From: Emcibacter nanhaiensis
GTDB taxonomy: Bacteria > Pseudomonadota > Alphaproteobacteria > Sphingomonadales > Emcibacteraceae
DNA: 64,000 nt
NCBI RefSeq assembly: GCF_006385175.1
Contig: NZ_VFIY01000015.1
Span: forward strand, 188,501-252,500
Direction of reading: 5' to 3'
Positions 26,157-35,722 of the stretch are shown piece after piece. Position 1 is the stretch's first letter, and each line of letters begins with the position of its first letter. The notes beneath the pieces were generated by a model. It ran no database searches and was not told the origin of the DNA. It worked only from the letters and a program-made list of their open reading frames with translations. The position numbers were made by a program, and so were the translations under genes.

Positions 26157-26170
26157 AGGGAAGATTACTC

Positions 26171-27130
26171 ATGGCAAAAGCTTTTGCATCCTCCGCCGAT
26201 CTCGGCGAAAAAGTAGAGAAACTGGAAATCCTCGCCGACGGCGTTTATGCGCTGACCGCCGAAGGCGATCCCAATGTGGGCGCCATCGAAGGCGAAGACT
26301 TCATCGTCGCCTTTGAAGCCCGGGCGACCCCGGTGGCGGCCCAGGGCTGGCTCGACCAGCTGCGCCAGCATACCGACAAGCCGATCAAATATCTGGTGCT
26401 GTCCCATTATCACGCCGTGCGCGTGCTCGGTGCCGCCGCTTTCGAGGCGGAAAGCATCATCGCCCACGAAAAAACCAAATTCCTGGTCGAGGAGCGCGGC
26501 AAGCAGGACTGGGACAGCGAGTATGGCCGTATGCCGCGCCTGTTCAAGGAGCCGGACACCATTCCCGGCCTGACTCATCCCGACATTACCTTCAACGACC
26601 GCCTGGAAATTGACCTCGGCGGCGACCGCGGCCAGCTGGTGCTGGAATATTGCGGCCGCGGCCATACCGCCGGCGACATCGTCGCCTGGCTGCCGAAACA
26701 CAAGATCCTGTTTGCCGGCGACCTGATTGAGGCCGAAGCCGCGCTCTACACCGGCGACGCTTTCCACATGGACTGGGCCAGCGGCACCCTGGACAAGATC
26801 AAGTCCTTCGGCGCCGAAGCCATCATCGGCGGCCGCGGCACCATCCCGAGAGGCCGTGAAGCCTGTGATGCGGCGGTGGAACAGACCCGCGAGTTCCTCA
26901 ACACCATGATCGATAAGGTTGGTGAAGTGCACAAGCGCGGCGGTACCCTGAAGGAAGCCTTCCTTGCCACCCACGAGGCGCTGGCGCCCAAATTCGGCCA
27001 TTGGCCCATTTTCGAACACTGCCTGCCGTTTGACGTGCAGCGTCTGTGGGACGAGTTCGACGGCATTGACTGGCCGCGGATCTGGACCGCCGAACGCGAC
27101 CGGGAGGTCTGGGACCAGCTGCAGGATTAA
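26171..27130 (+). CDS. MBL-fold metallohydrolase-like protein with degenerate metal site
   Basis: A 319-residue metallo-beta-lactamase-fold protein. The normal HxHxDH motif reads SHYHAVRVLG: the first two His are kept but Asp and His of metal site 2 are replaced by Val and Arg. The later ligands remain (GRGHTAGD and FAGDLIE). I start it at the ATG at 26171 because the protein aligns with MBL proteins from there. It is the first gene of the operon divergent from Lrp and precedes the flavin monooxygenase by 43 bases. Such proteins can be mono-metal hydrolases, esterases or ring-opening lactonases; the function here is unknown. Confidence 0.85.
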   Translation: MAKAFASSADLGEKVEKLEILADGVYALTAEGDPNVGAIEGEDFIVAFEARATPVAAQGWLDQLRQHTDKPIKYLVLSHYHAVRVLGAAAFEAESIIAHEKTKFLVEERGKQDWDSEYGRMPRLFKEPDTIPGLTHPDITFNDRLEIDLGGDRGQLVLEYCGRGHTAGDIVAWLPKHKILFAGDLIEAEAALYTGDAFHMDWASGTLDKIKSFGAEAIIGGRGTIPRGREACDAAVEQTREFLNTMIDKVGEVHKRGGTLKEAFLATHEALAPKFGHWPIFEHCLPFDVQRLWDEFDGIDWPRIWTAERDREVWDQLQD

Positions 27131-27173
27131 TAATCATCTACATTGAGCCAAATCCGCATTGAGGGAGACAATG

Positions 27174-28829
27174 ATGAGTGAACAGATTCAGCCTGTATCA
27201 AAGTCCGGCGTGCCGGTTCGCAAACACTACGGCTACCGGCGTCCCGCCGTCCTCGATCAGGGCGGCCGGGAAGAGCTGGAGGTGCTGGTGGTGGGCGGCG
27301 GGCCGATCGGCCTGACCGCCGGGCTGGATCTGGCCCGCAAGGGTTACAAGGTTGTCATCCTCAACCAGATGGACATTCTGGCGGATGGCTCCAAGGCCAT
27401 CTGCTTCGCCAAGCAGGTGCTGGATGTTTATGACCGGCTCGGCATCAACCAGCGGGTCATGGACAAGAGCGTGGTCTGGAATGTGGGCAAGGTGTTCTGG
27501 GGCGACCGGCCTGACCCGATCTATGAATTCGACATGCTGCCGGTGAAAAACCAGAAAAACCCCGGTTTCGTCAACCTGCAGCAATATTACCTGGAGGAGT
27601 TCCTGATTGACGAGCTGGAAAGCCTCGACAATGTGGAAATCCGCTGGAAGAACAAGCTGGTCTCGCTCGAGCAGGATGACGAAAAAGTTACCGCCCAGGT
27701 GGAAACCCCGGACGGCAATTACGAGGTCGAGTGCAAATACCTGATCGCCTGTGACGGCAACAAGTCACCGATCCGCACCATGCTGGGCCTCGATTTTGAA
27801 GGCCGGGTGTTCGAGGACAACTTCCTGATCGCCGATATCAAATTCCCCATGGAACGGCCGTCTGAACGCTGGTTCTGGTTCGAGCCCGCCTTCAAAGGGC
27901 AGAGCGCGCTGCTGCACAAGCAGCCGGACGATGTCTGGCGGCTCGATTTCCAGGTCGGCTGGGATGTGGACAAAGCCGAGGCCATCAAGGAAGAAAACGT
28001 CAAGCCCTTCATCCACGGCATGCTCGGCGATGATGTGGAGTTCGAGTGGGAATGGCGCAGCATTTATACCTTCCAGTGCCGGCGAATGGCGCGGTTCCTG
28101 CACGGCCGGGTGATCTTTGCCGGTGACGCGGCCCATCTGGTCTCCCCGTTCGGCGCCCGCGGCGCCAACAGCGGCGTGGCCGATGTCAACAACCTGGTCT
28201 GGAAACTGGACATGGTGCTGAAGGGCAAGGCCCCGGCCTGCCTGCTGGAAAGCTATAACTATGAGCAGACCATCACCGCCGACGAGAATATCCTCAATTC
28301 CACCCGGTCTACCGACTTCATCACCCCCAAGTCGGCGGTCAGCAAATATTTCCGCAACGCGGTGCTGAGCCTGGCGGAAAAATTCGATTTTGCCCGGCCG
28401 CTGGTCAACTCCGGCCGCCTGTCGGTTCCGGTCAGTTTCCCGGACAGCCCGCTCAATACCAAGGATGAAGACCTGTGGGCCGGCGGCATCGCCCCCGGCT
28501 CGCCGGTGCTGGACGCGCCGGTCAATCACGGCAAAGACTGGCTGCAGATCCAGCTCGGCAATGAATTCCTCGGTCTTTATTTCGCCGGCGACGACGGTTG
28601 CAGCGACGTGGTGCGCGCCTCGCTGCCGGTCAGGACCCTGGTGGTTGGCCCCGACGGCGCGCCCGGTGTCGATCTGGTGGACGATACCGGGCTGGTGCGG
28701 GAGCGCTATGACGCCGCGATAGGCACCTTATACCTGATCCGGCCCGACCAGTATGTGGCCGGGCGCTGGAAGCAGGCCGATCCGGAAAAAATTCAAGCGG
28801 CCCTCGCGCGGGCCACAGGCGAGGAGTAA
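27174..28829 (+). CDS. FAD-dependent class A aromatic monooxygenase (MhpA-like family)
   Basis: A 551-residue flavoprotein hydroxylase with GxGxxG in VVGGGPIGLTAGLDLARKG (about 35-54), the bifunctional DG motif in LIACDGNKSPIR, the GD motif GDAAHLVSPFGARGANSG, and a C-terminal thioredoxin-like domain, the order seen in phenol and 3-(3-hydroxyphenyl)propionate hydroxylases. The ATG at 27174 is preferred, 6 bases after GAGGGAG; an adjacent ATG at 27171 is possible. Such enzymes use NAD(P)H and O2 to hydroxylate phenolic rings. With an Lrp regulator upstream, an aromatic compound derived from an amino acid is a reasonable but unproven substrate. Confidence 0.88.
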   Translation: MSEQIQPVSKSGVPVRKHYGYRRPAVLDQGGREELEVLVVGGGPIGLTAGLDLARKGYKVVILNQMDILADGSKAICFAKQVLDVYDRLGINQRVMDKSVVWNVGKVFWGDRPDPIYEFDMLPVKNQKNPGFVNLQQYYLEEFLIDELESLDNVEIRWKNKLVSLEQDDEKVTAQVETPDGNYEVECKYLIACDGNKSPIRTMLGLDFEGRVFEDNFLIADIKFPMERPSERWFWFEPAFKGQSALLHKQPDDVWRLDFQVGWDVDKAEAIKEENVKPFIHGMLGDDVEFEWEWRSIYTFQCRRMARFLHGRVIFAGDAAHLVSPFGARGANSGVADVNNLVWKLDMVLKGKAPACLLESYNYEQTITADENILNSTRSTDFITPKSAVSKYFRNAVLSLAEKFDFARPLVNSGRLSVPVSFPDSPLNTKDEDLWAGGIAPGSPVLDAPVNHGKDWLQIQLGNEFLGLYFAGDDGCSDVVRASLPVRTLVVGPDGAPGVDLVDDTGLVRERYDAAIGTLYLIRPDQYVAGRWKQADPEKIQAALARATGEE

Positions 28830-28833
28830 TCTC

Positions 28834-29040
28834 ATGCCCCTGAACATGGACGCCAATATCAAAGATCCCGATGCCTTTTACCAGGCCCTGATCCAGGCCC
28901 ATGAAGGTCTCAGCGACGAGGAAAGCCAGGCGCTCAACGCCCGGCTGATCATCGTGCTCGCCAACCAGGTCGGCGACAAGGAGACCCTGGCCCAGGCGCT
29001 TGAGCTGGCCAAAACCATGGAAGCACCGGCCGGTCTGTAA
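28834..29040 (+). CDS. DUF2783 domain small protein
   Basis: A 68-residue acidic helical protein (IKDPDAFYQALIQAHEGL, then SDEESQALNARLIIVLANQVGD and TLAQALELAK) recognised as DUF2783. It starts 4 bases after the monooxygenase stop with GAGGAG in the overlap. Members typically sit directly downstream of FAD monooxygenases of this type, which suggests a small subunit, chaperone or effector for the flavoenzyme. No catalytic residues are evident and no function is known. Confidence 0.85.
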   Translation: MPLNMDANIKDPDAFYQALIQAHEGLSDEESQALNARLIIVLANQVGDKETLAQALELAKTMEAPAGL

Positions 29041-29055
29041 TCAAGCTCTTTAATT

Positions 29056-30279
29056 TCAGTTCCAGTGGACGGGGACTTCCCGCCCGTCCTTGACCATCCG
29101 GCGGCATTGCAGCATGCCGAATTCGCAGGCGAAGGCCGCCGGGTGATCAATTTCCCACAGGGCGAAATCCGCCTTTGCTCCGACAGACAGCGTGCCGCGA
29201 TCCTTAAGGCCCAGCGCCGCCGCTGCATTGACGGTCACCCCCTTGAGACAGTCTTCCGGCGTCAGGTCGAACAGGATCGCCGCCATATTCATCATCAGCG
29301 GCAGTGACAGGGCTGGCGATGTGCCGGGGTTATGGTCGGTGGCGATGGCGATCGGCACGTTATATTTATGGAACAGATGGACCGGCGGTTTCTTTTCCTC
29401 GCGCAGGAAATAAAAGGCACCGGGCAACAGCACGGCGGTCATGTCGCTGGCCGCCATGGCTTTCACCGCCTCTTCTGTGACATATTCCAGATGATCCGCC
29501 GACAGCGCCTTGTAGCGGGCCGCCAGCGCGGTGCCGTGACAATCGGACAGTTGTTCGGCATGCAGTTTCAGCTCAAAACCGAAGTTTTTGGCGGCGTCGA
29601 AAATCTGTTCCATTTCCCGGGCGCTGAAGCCGATGATTTCGCAGAAGCCATCGACCGCATCGGCCAGATTCTCCCGGGCAATGCGCGGCAGCATGTCGGT
29701 GCAGATCAGGTCCACATAACCTTGGCGGTCGTCGGCAAATTCCGGCGGCAGGGCATGGGCGCCAAGGAAGGTGGCCCGGATATCCTGGGGGAATTTCCTG
29801 TCCAGCTCCCGGATCACCCGCAGCGTCTTCAGCTCATTTTCCACATCCAGGCCGTAACCGGACTTGATTTCCAGGGTGGTGACCCCGCCGCGCACGAGGC
29901 GGTCGAGTCGTTTTACTGCCTGCTCGAACAGCTGCTGTTCCGTCGCCTCGCGGGTGGCGCGTACGGTGGACAGGATGCCGCCGCCGGCGTGGGCGATTTC
30001 CGTGTAGGAGATGCCCTGCTGACGTTTTTCGAATTCATCAATGCGGTCGCCGCCATAAACCAGGTGGGTGTGACAGTCGATAAAGCCGGGGGTCAGGTAC
30101 AGGCCCTCGCCGTCCCGGCAGGGGGCACCCTCGGGATTTTCCAGATCCGAGCGGCGGCCGATCCAGGCGATTTTACCGTCGCGCACGGCAATGGCGCCGT
30201 CAGCGATCAGGCCATAGGGAGTCGGCTGCATAGGGTCCAGGGTGACCAGGGTGCAATTTTCCCAGATTTCGTCCCACAT
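29056..30279 (-). CDS. hutI: imidazolonepropionase
   Basis: A 407-residue amidohydrolase-fold enzyme that opens 4-imidazolone-5-propionate to N-formimino-L-glutamate, step three of histidine degradation. The metal-binding HTHLVYGGDR follows FIDC near residues 63-75, with ATFLGAHALPPEF, KLHAEQ and the active-site ATDHNPGTSP later. Length and motifs are standard for HutI. It is transcribed away from hutF and shares a 77-bp regulatory gap containing a HutC-like operator. It converges with the DUF2783 gene, with 15 bases between. Confidence 0.95.
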   Translation of the reverse strand: MWDEIWENCTLVTLDPMQPTPYGLIADGAIAVRDGKIAWIGRRSDLENPEGAPCRDGEGLYLTPGFIDCHTHLVYGGDRIDEFEKRQQGISYTEIAHAGGGILSTVRATREATEQQLFEQAVKRLDRLVRGGVTTLEIKSGYGLDVENELKTLRVIRELDRKFPQDIRATFLGAHALPPEFADDRQGYVDLICTDMLPRIARENLADAVDGFCEIIGFSAREMEQIFDAAKNFGFELKLHAEQLSDCHGTALAARYKALSADHLEYVTEEAVKAMAASDMTAVLLPGAFYFLREEKKPPVHLFHKYNVPIAIATDHNPGTSPALSLPLMMNMAAILFDLTPEDCLKGVTVNAAAALGLKDRGTLSVGAKADFALWEIDHPAAFACEFGMLQCRRMVKDGREVPVHWN

Positions 30280-30333
30280 TTCTCAGATCCAATGGTTTGC
30301 TGTTGACTTTTACATTATAACACATAGACTTAA

Positions 30334-30349
30334 CTTGTCTATACAGGTA
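30334..30349. promoter_or_regulatory. HutC-type operator between hutI and hutF
   Basis: The site CTTGTCTATACAGGTA contains GTCTATAC, which fits the GTnTAnAC core of HutC-subfamily GntR regulators. It ends 7 bases before the hutF start and covers the divergent promoters. A near-copy precedes hutU (32491-32506). Assignment is by consensus, position and the presence of hutC in the same locus. Confidence 0.65.
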
Positions 30350-30356
30350 ATGATAA

Positions 30357-31739
30357 ATGAATAAATCGTCCAGGTATCTGATTGAAAAGGCCTATGTGGA
30401 AGGCCGTTGGCAGGAGAACCTGCTGATGGAAGTGGATCCGGCCGGCCTGATTCTGCGCCTTGAGGAGCAGGGCGACGCAGCGGGGGCGGAAATTATCGAC
30501 GGCTATGCGCTGCCGTCTCTGGTCAATGTTCATTCCCATGCCTTCCAGCGCGCCATGGCTGGCCGGGCGGAATATGGCTCGGGCCGGGAGGACAGTTTCT
30601 GGACCTGGCGCGACGTCATGTATCGTTGTGCCGCCCATATTACCGCAGAGGGCCTCTATCACATTGCCCGCCGGCTCTACCTGGAACTGCTGCAGGGCGG
30701 TTACGGCGTGGTTTGCGAATTCCACTACCTGCACCATCATCCGGACGGCCATTCCTACGGCGAATCGGCGGAAATGTCGCTGGCCATCATTCGCGCGGCG
30801 CGGGATGTGGGCATTGCCCTCTGTCATCTGCCGGTGCTCTATATGACCGGCGGGTTTGACCGGCGGGCGCTCAGCGGCAGCCAGTCGCGCTTCGGCCATA
30901 GTCCGGAAAGCTACCGCGAGCTGTGGCAAACCCTGGAAAAGGAATGTGGGCCGGACATGACCCTGGGGTTGGCGTTCCACAGCCTGCGTGCCGTGCCGGT
31001 GGAGGTGATCCGGGAGTTTGATGATTTTGCCCCCAATGCCCCCCGCCATATCCATATCGCCGAGCAGCCGGCGGAGGTGGCGGACTGCCTGGCCCATTCC
31101 GGACAGCGGCCGGTGGCCTACCTGATGGACCATGTGACGGTCGACGACAAATGGTGCCTGGTCCATGCTACCCATCTGGATGAGAGGGAGATCGGGATGT
31201 TGGCGGCCAGCGGGGCGGTGGCCGGACTATGCCCGACCACCGAGGCCAACCTGGGCGACGGGCTGTTTCCGCTGGAAGATTTCCTTGCCGCCGGGGGGCG
31301 GATTGCCGTCGGTTCGGACAGCCATGTCTGCCGCGAGGTGCGCGAAGAATTGCGCTGGCTGGAATATGGCCGCAGGCTCGATACCGGCAGGCGGGCGGTG
31401 ACGGCTTCGGACCGCCAGCCTCATTGCGGTACCCGGCTCTATGACGAGTGTCTCGACGGCGGCGCCCCGGCCAGCGGCTTTAAAACCGGGCGTCTTGCAC
31501 CTGGGTATCGGGCCGACCTGGTGGTCCTGAAGCAGGACAGCATCGGTCTCGTCTGCCTGCCGGACGAACAGATCCTGGACGGTTATATTTTCAACGGCAA
31601 TGAGGCGACAATTGACCGGATGATGGTCGGCGGCCGGTGGGTGCTGAGGGAGGGACGGCACGCGAAAGAAGAAGAGATCAACACGGGCTTCCGCCAGGTG
31701 ATGGAAGGCCTTTTGGCAAACGGGAATAATCATGCATAA
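30357..31739 (+). CDS. hutF: formimidoylglutamate deiminase
   Basis: A 460-residue amidohydrolase that removes ammonia from N-formimino-L-glutamate to give N-formyl-L-glutamate. Landmarks are the metal-binding VHSHAFQRAMAGRAE, the CEFHYLHH stretch, the HIHIAEQPAEV segment and LVHATHLDEREI, with GSDSHVCREVREELRWLEYGQ-like sequence near residue 320. Having HutF together with HutG rather than HutE/formiminoglutamase defines the five-step pathway that produces formate. It overlaps hutC by 8 bases (ATGCATAA). Confidence 0.94.
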   Translation: MNKSSRYLIEKAYVEGRWQENLLMEVDPAGLILRLEEQGDAAGAEIIDGYALPSLVNVHSHAFQRAMAGRAEYGSGREDSFWTWRDVMYRCAAHITAEGLYHIARRLYLELLQGGYGVVCEFHYLHHHPDGHSYGESAEMSLAIIRAARDVGIALCHLPVLYMTGGFDRRALSGSQSRFGHSPESYRELWQTLEKECGPDMTLGLAFHSLRAVPVEVIREFDDFAPNAPRHIHIAEQPAEVADCLAHSGQRPVAYLMDHVTVDDKWCLVHATHLDEREIGMLAASGAVAGLCPTTEANLGDGLFPLEDFLAAGGRIAVGSDSHVCREVREELRWLEYGRRLDTGRRAVTASDRQPHCGTRLYDECLDGGAPASGFKTGRLAPGYRADLVVLKQDSIGLVCLPDEQILDGYIFNGNEATIDRMMVGGRWVLREGRHAKEEEINTGFRQVMEGLLANGNNHA

Positions 31740-32451
31740 GATGGTGGACAACGTGGGACCTCTGTATCAGAAAATAAAGGACCATATTCTGCAGCGGATC
31801 GCCGACGGCGACTGGCCGGCGGGCAGCCGGGTGCCGTCGGAAAATGAGCTGGTCAAGCTGTTCAAAGTCTCGCGTATGACCACCAACCGGGCGCTTAGGG
31901 AGCTGACCGATGAGGGGGTGCTGATGCGGGTTGCCGGCGTGGGCACCTTTGTCGCCGAGGTCAAGGCGCACAGCCACCCGCTGGAAATCCATAATATTGC
32001 CGATGAAATCCACGGCCGCGGCCATGACTACAGTGCGAAGGTGCTGATCCTCGAGGAGGTACGCGCCGGGGCGGAAACCGCGAGCTGGATGGAAATCAAC
32101 AAGGGGGAGTCGGTGTTTCACTCGCGAATCGTCCATTTCGAACAGGGTCGGCCGATCCAGCTCGAGGACCGCTTCGTTAATCCGGAGGTGGCGCCGGGCT
32201 ATATGGCCCAGGATTTCAGCCGCACCACGCCCTATGAATATCTCATGTCCATGGCGCCGCTCCTCAAGGCGGAACATGTGGTCAAGGCGGTGATGCCGGA
32301 CGGGGCGACGCGCCAGCACCTGGACATGGACGAGAATGAGCCCTGTCTTCTGGTCGAGCGCCGCACCTGGTCAGGCGACCGGGTGGTTACCATTGCCCGG
32401 CTCTGGCATCCGGGCTCGCGATACGAACTGTCGGGGAAATTCAGGCCTTAA
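31732..32451 (+). CDS. hutC: histidine utilization repressor (GntR family, HutC subfamily)
   Basis: A 239-residue regulator: N-terminal GntR winged helix (PLYQKIKDHILQRIADGDW, then PSENELVKLFKVSRMTTNRALRELTDEG, about 8-68) and a C-terminal UTRA ligand domain (about 95-235, with FHSRIVHFEQGRPIQLEDRFVNP). HutC proteins repress hut genes until urocanate binds. The gene overlaps hutF, so the repressor sits inside its own regulon. Two candidate operators in the locus match its recognition class. Confidence 0.94.
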   Translation: MHKMVDNVGPLYQKIKDHILQRIADGDWPAGSRVPSENELVKLFKVSRMTTNRALRELTDEGVLMRVAGVGTFVAEVKAHSHPLEIHNIADEIHGRGHDYSAKVLILEEVRAGAETASWMEINKGESVFHSRIVHFEQGRPIQLEDRFVNPEVAPGYMAQDFSRTTPYEYLMSMAPLLKAEHVVKAVMPDGATRQHLDMDENEPCLLVERRTWSGDRVVTIARLWHPGSRYELSGKFRP

Positions 32452-32490
32452 ATTGGTCTGCAAGATCCCTGGGGATATATAACAAACCAA

Positions 32491-32506
32491 CTTGCATAGA
32501 CAGGTA
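32491..32506. promoter_or_regulatory. HutC-type operator upstream of hutU
   Basis: CTTGCATAGACAGGTA matches the operator at 30334-30349 at 12 of 16 positions and lies 7 bases before the hutU start, the same spacing as in front of hutF. The core GCATAGAC differs from the ideal GTnTAnAC by one base, so it may be a weaker site. Confidence 0.6.
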
Positions 32507-32512
32507 TAGAAA

Positions 32513-34180
32513 ATGAAAAATGCACGCACAGTCAAGGCCCCGACGGGCACCACATTGAACGCCAAAAGCTGGGCCACGGAAGCACCGCTCAGGATGCTGA
32601 TGAACAACCTGGACCCGGAAGTGGCCGAGCATCCGGAGGAACTGGTGGTCTACGGCGGCATCGGCAAGGCGGCCCGCAACTGGGACTGTTTTGACGGCAT
32701 TGTCGAGAGCCTCAAGTCGCTGGAGGCGGATGAAACCCTGCTGGTGCAGTCGGGCAAACCGGTTGGTATCTTTCGCACCCACGAAGGGGCGCCGCGGGTG
32801 TTGATCGCCAACTCAAACCTGGTGCCGCACTGGGCGACCTGGGATCATTTCAACGAACTGGATAAAAAGGGCCTGATGATGTACGGCCAGATGACTGCCG
32901 GCAGCTGGATCTATATCGGCAGCCAGGGCATCGTCCAGGGTACCTATGAGACCTTCGCCGAAATGGGTCGCCAGTCCTATGGTGGCGACCTCGCCGGCAA
33001 ATGGATCCTGACCGCCGGTCTCGGCGGCATGGGCGGGGCCCAGCCGCTGGCGGCGACTATGGCCGGGGCCAGCATGCTGGCCATCGAATGCCAGTCGGAC
33101 CGCATAGATTTCCGTCTGCGCACCGGTTACCTGGATGAGCGCGCTGAAAGTCTCGACGAGGCGATGGAGAAAATCACCCGCGCCTGTGCCGAGGGCCGCG
33201 CCCTGTCCGTTGGCCTGCTGGGCAATGCGGCGGAGATTATCCCGGAGATGGTGAAAAGGGGTATAAAGCCCGATGCGGTGACCGACCAGACCTCGGCCCA
33301 TGACCCGGTCAACGGCTATTTGCCGCTGGGCTGGACCGTGGAGCAGTGGGAGCGGATGCGCCTGAGCGATCCCAAAACCACCGCGCGCGAGGCCCGCAAG
33401 TCCATGGCCATTCATGTGCAGGCTATGCTGGCCTATCACGAGATGGGCATCCCCACCTTTGACTATGGCAATAACATCCGGCAGATGGCGCTCGATGAAG
33501 GGGTGGAAAATGCCTTCGCCTTTCCGGGCTTTGTTCCGGCTTATGTGCGGCCGCTGTTCTGCAAAGGCATCGGCCCGTTCCGCTGGGCGGCGCTGAGCGG
33601 CGATCCGGAGGATATCTACAAGACCGACCAGAAGGTCAAGGAGCTGATCCCGGACAATCCGCAGCTCCACAACTGGCTCGACATGGCCCGGGAGCGGATC
33701 AAGTTCCAGGGCCTGCCGGCGCGGATCTGCTGGGTCGGGCTTGGCGAGCGGCACCGGCTCGGACTCGCCTTCAATGAAATGGTCAAAAACGGCGAATTGT
33801 CCGCCCCGGTGGTGATCGGCCGCGACCATCTGGATAGTGGTTCGGTGGCGAGCCCCAACCGGGAAACCGAAGCCATGAAGGACGGCTCCGACGCGGTGTC
33901 CGACTGGCCGCTGCTTAATGCGCTGCTCAATACCGCCAGCGGCGCAACCTGGGTCAGCCTGCATCACGGCGGCGGGGTTGGCATGGGCTTTTCCCAGCAC
34001 GCCGGCGTGGTGGTGCTGTGTGACGGCACCGACCAGGCGGCGGAAAAAGTCGGCCAGGTGCTGTGGAACGATCCGGCCAGCGGCGTTATGCGTCATGCCG
34101 ACGCGGGGTATGAGATCGCCATCGGCTGCGCCAAAGAGAAAGGGTTGAAGCTGCCGATGATCACCGGGTTGGGAGCCTGA
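32513..34180 (+). CDS. hutU: urocanate hydratase
   Basis: A 555-residue enzyme that adds water to urocanate using tightly bound NAD+ as electrophile, giving imidazolonepropionate. It shows family landmarks throughout: [15 protein letters not shown], the [12 protein letters not shown] segment, [14 protein letters not shown] (NAD site), the [14 protein letters not shown] motif and [15 protein letters not shown] near the C-terminus. Length is standard. It begins the hutUHG part of the locus and has its own candidate HutC operator; hutH follows after 4 bases. Confidence 0.96.
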   Translation: MKNARTVKAPTGTTLNAKSWATEAPLRMLMNNLDPEVAEHPEELVVYGGIGKAARNWDCFDGIVESLKSLEADETLLVQSGKPVGIFRTHEGAPRVLIANSNLVPHWATWDHFNELDKKGLMMYGQMTAGSWIYIGSQGIVQGTYETFAEMGRQSYGGDLAGKWILTAGLGGMGGAQPLAATMAGASMLAIECQSDRIDFRLRTGYLDERAESLDEAMEKITRACAEGRALSVGLLGNAAEIIPEMVKRGIKPDAVTDQTSAHDPVNGYLPLGWTVEQWERMRLSDPKTTAREARKSMAIHVQAMLAYHEMGIPTFDYGNNIRQMALDEGVENAFAFPGFVPAYVRPLFCKGIGPFRWAALSGDPEDIYKTDQKVKELIPDNPQLHNWLDMARERIKFQGLPARICWVGLGERHRLGLAFNEMVKNGELSAPVVIGRDHLDSGSVASPNRETEAMKDGSDAVSDWPLLNALLNTASGATWVSLHHGGGVGMGFSQHAGVVVLCDGTDQAAEKVGQVLWNDPASGVMRHADAGYEIAIGCAKEKGLKLPMITGLGA

Positions 34181-34184
34181 GACC

Positions 34185-35720
34185 ATGACGTCAAAATTTG
34201 TGCTTCATCCCGGCAACCTGACCTTTGCCGATCTTCGCCGGGTGGCCGCCGGTTTCTGCCCGATCGAGCTGGCCGACAGCGCCTGGAAAAATATCGAACG
34301 GTCCCGCGCCACCGTGGAGCGGATCGTCGAGGAGCAGGATACCGCTTACGGCATCAACACCGGCTTCGGCCTGCTGGCCAATACCAGCATCCCGCCAAGC
34401 CAGCTCGATGACCTGCAAAGGAATCTGGTCCTGTCCCACAGCTGCGGGGTCGGCGACGACCTGCCGGACGAAGTGGTGCGCCTGATCACGGTGCTGAAAA
34501 TCTCCAGCCTGTCCCAGGGTTATTCCGGGGTGCGGCCGGAGCTGGTGCAGCATCTGATCGATTTCCATAACGCCGGGCTGCTGGCCTCGATCCCGGAAAA
34601 AGGCTCGGTCGGGGCGTCGGGCGATCTGGCGCCGCTGGCCCATTTCGCCGGGGCGCTGATGGGCGAAGGCTTCATCCGTTTTGACGGTGAAAAACTTCCG
34701 GCCCCGGTGGCGCTGGACAAGGCGGGGCTCAAGCCGTTGCGGCTCAAGGCCAAGGAAGGACTTGCCATTCTCAACGGCACCCAGGTGTCGACGGCGCTGG
34801 CGCTGCGGGCGCTGTTTGACATTGAAAAAGTGTTCGGCGCGGCGGTGGTGGCGGGGGCCATGTCACTGGATGCGCTCAAGGGCAGCATCGCCCCGTTTGA
34901 CGACCGCATTCACCGGATCCGGCGCCAGCCGGGCCAGCGCGATGTGGCGCCGCTTTATCCGGCGCTGCTGGAAGACAGCGGCATTCTCGCCTCCCATGAA
35001 AAATGCTCCAAGGTGCAGGATCCCTACAGCCTGCGCTGCCAGCCGCAGGTGATGGGCGCCTGCCTCGACCTGATGCGCCAGGCCGGGGAAACATTGATCC
35101 GGGAAGCCGATGCAGTGACCGACAACCCGCTGATCTTTTCCTGTGAAGGCGATGTGATTTCCGGCGGCAACTTCCATGCCGAACCGGTGGCCTTTGCCGC
35201 CGACATGCTGGCCATGGCGGTCTCGGAAATCGCCGCCCTGTCGGAACGCAGGCTCGCGATCCTGATCGATCCCTATATGAGCGGCCTGCCGGCCTTCCTG
35301 GTTCATGACAGCGGCCTTAATTCCGGCTTCATGATCGCCCAGGTGACGGCGGCGGCGCTGGTCTCGGAAAACAAAACCATGGCTCATCCCTCCAGCGTCG
35401 ACAGCCTGCCCACTTCCGCCAACCAGGAAGACCATGTCAGCATGGCCACTTACGGTGCCCGGCGCACCGGCGAGATGGCCCGCAACGCGGCCACGGTGGT
35501 GGGGATCGAGCTTTTGGCGGCAGCCCAGGGGATAGATTTCCACGCCCCGCTCAGGACCTCGCCGGCGCTGCAGGTCTATCACGACCGGATCCGCAGGGAA
35601 GTGGATTTTTATGACCGCGACCGTAATTTCGCCCCGGACCTGGAAAAAATCACCGCCATGGTGCTGGCCGGCGACTTTGCTGCGGTGGCCGAACGACTGT
35701 TGCCCGGGGCGGAGGAGTGA
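34185..35720 (+). CDS. hutH: histidine ammonia-lyase
   Basis: A 511-residue enzyme that removes ammonia from L-histidine to give trans-urocanate. The autocatalytic 4-methylideneimidazole-5-one cofactor forms from Ala144-Ser145-Gly146 in GSVGASGDLAP, and the Tyr loop (AYGINTGFG) at about 54-62 and the SLPTSANQEDHVSM stretch complete the active site. Phenylalanine/tyrosine lyases share the fold, but the hut context settles the substrate. It ends with a GGAGGAG ribosome site that serves hutG. Confidence 0.96.
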   Translation: MTSKFVLHPGNLTFADLRRVAAGFCPIELADSAWKNIERSRATVERIVEEQDTAYGINTGFGLLANTSIPPSQLDDLQRNLVLSHSCGVGDDLPDEVVRLITVLKISSLSQGYSGVRPELVQHLIDFHNAGLLASIPEKGSVGASGDLAPLAHFAGALMGEGFIRFDGEKLPAPVALDKAGLKPLRLKAKEGLAILNGTQVSTALALRALFDIEKVFGAAVVAGAMSLDALKGSIAPFDDRIHRIRRQPGQRDVAPLYPALLEDSGILASHEKCSKVQDPYSLRCQPQVMGACLDLMRQAGETLIREADAVTDNPLIFSCEGDVISGGNFHAEPVAFAADMLAMAVSEIAALSERRLAILIDPYMSGLPAFLVHDSGLNSGFMIAQVTAAALVSENKTMAHPSSVDSLPTSANQEDHVSMATYGARRTGEMARNAATVVGIELLAAAQGIDFHAPLRTSPALQVYHDRIRREVDFYDRDRNFAPDLEKITAMVLAGDFAAVAERLLPGAEE

Positions 35721-35722
35721 TG

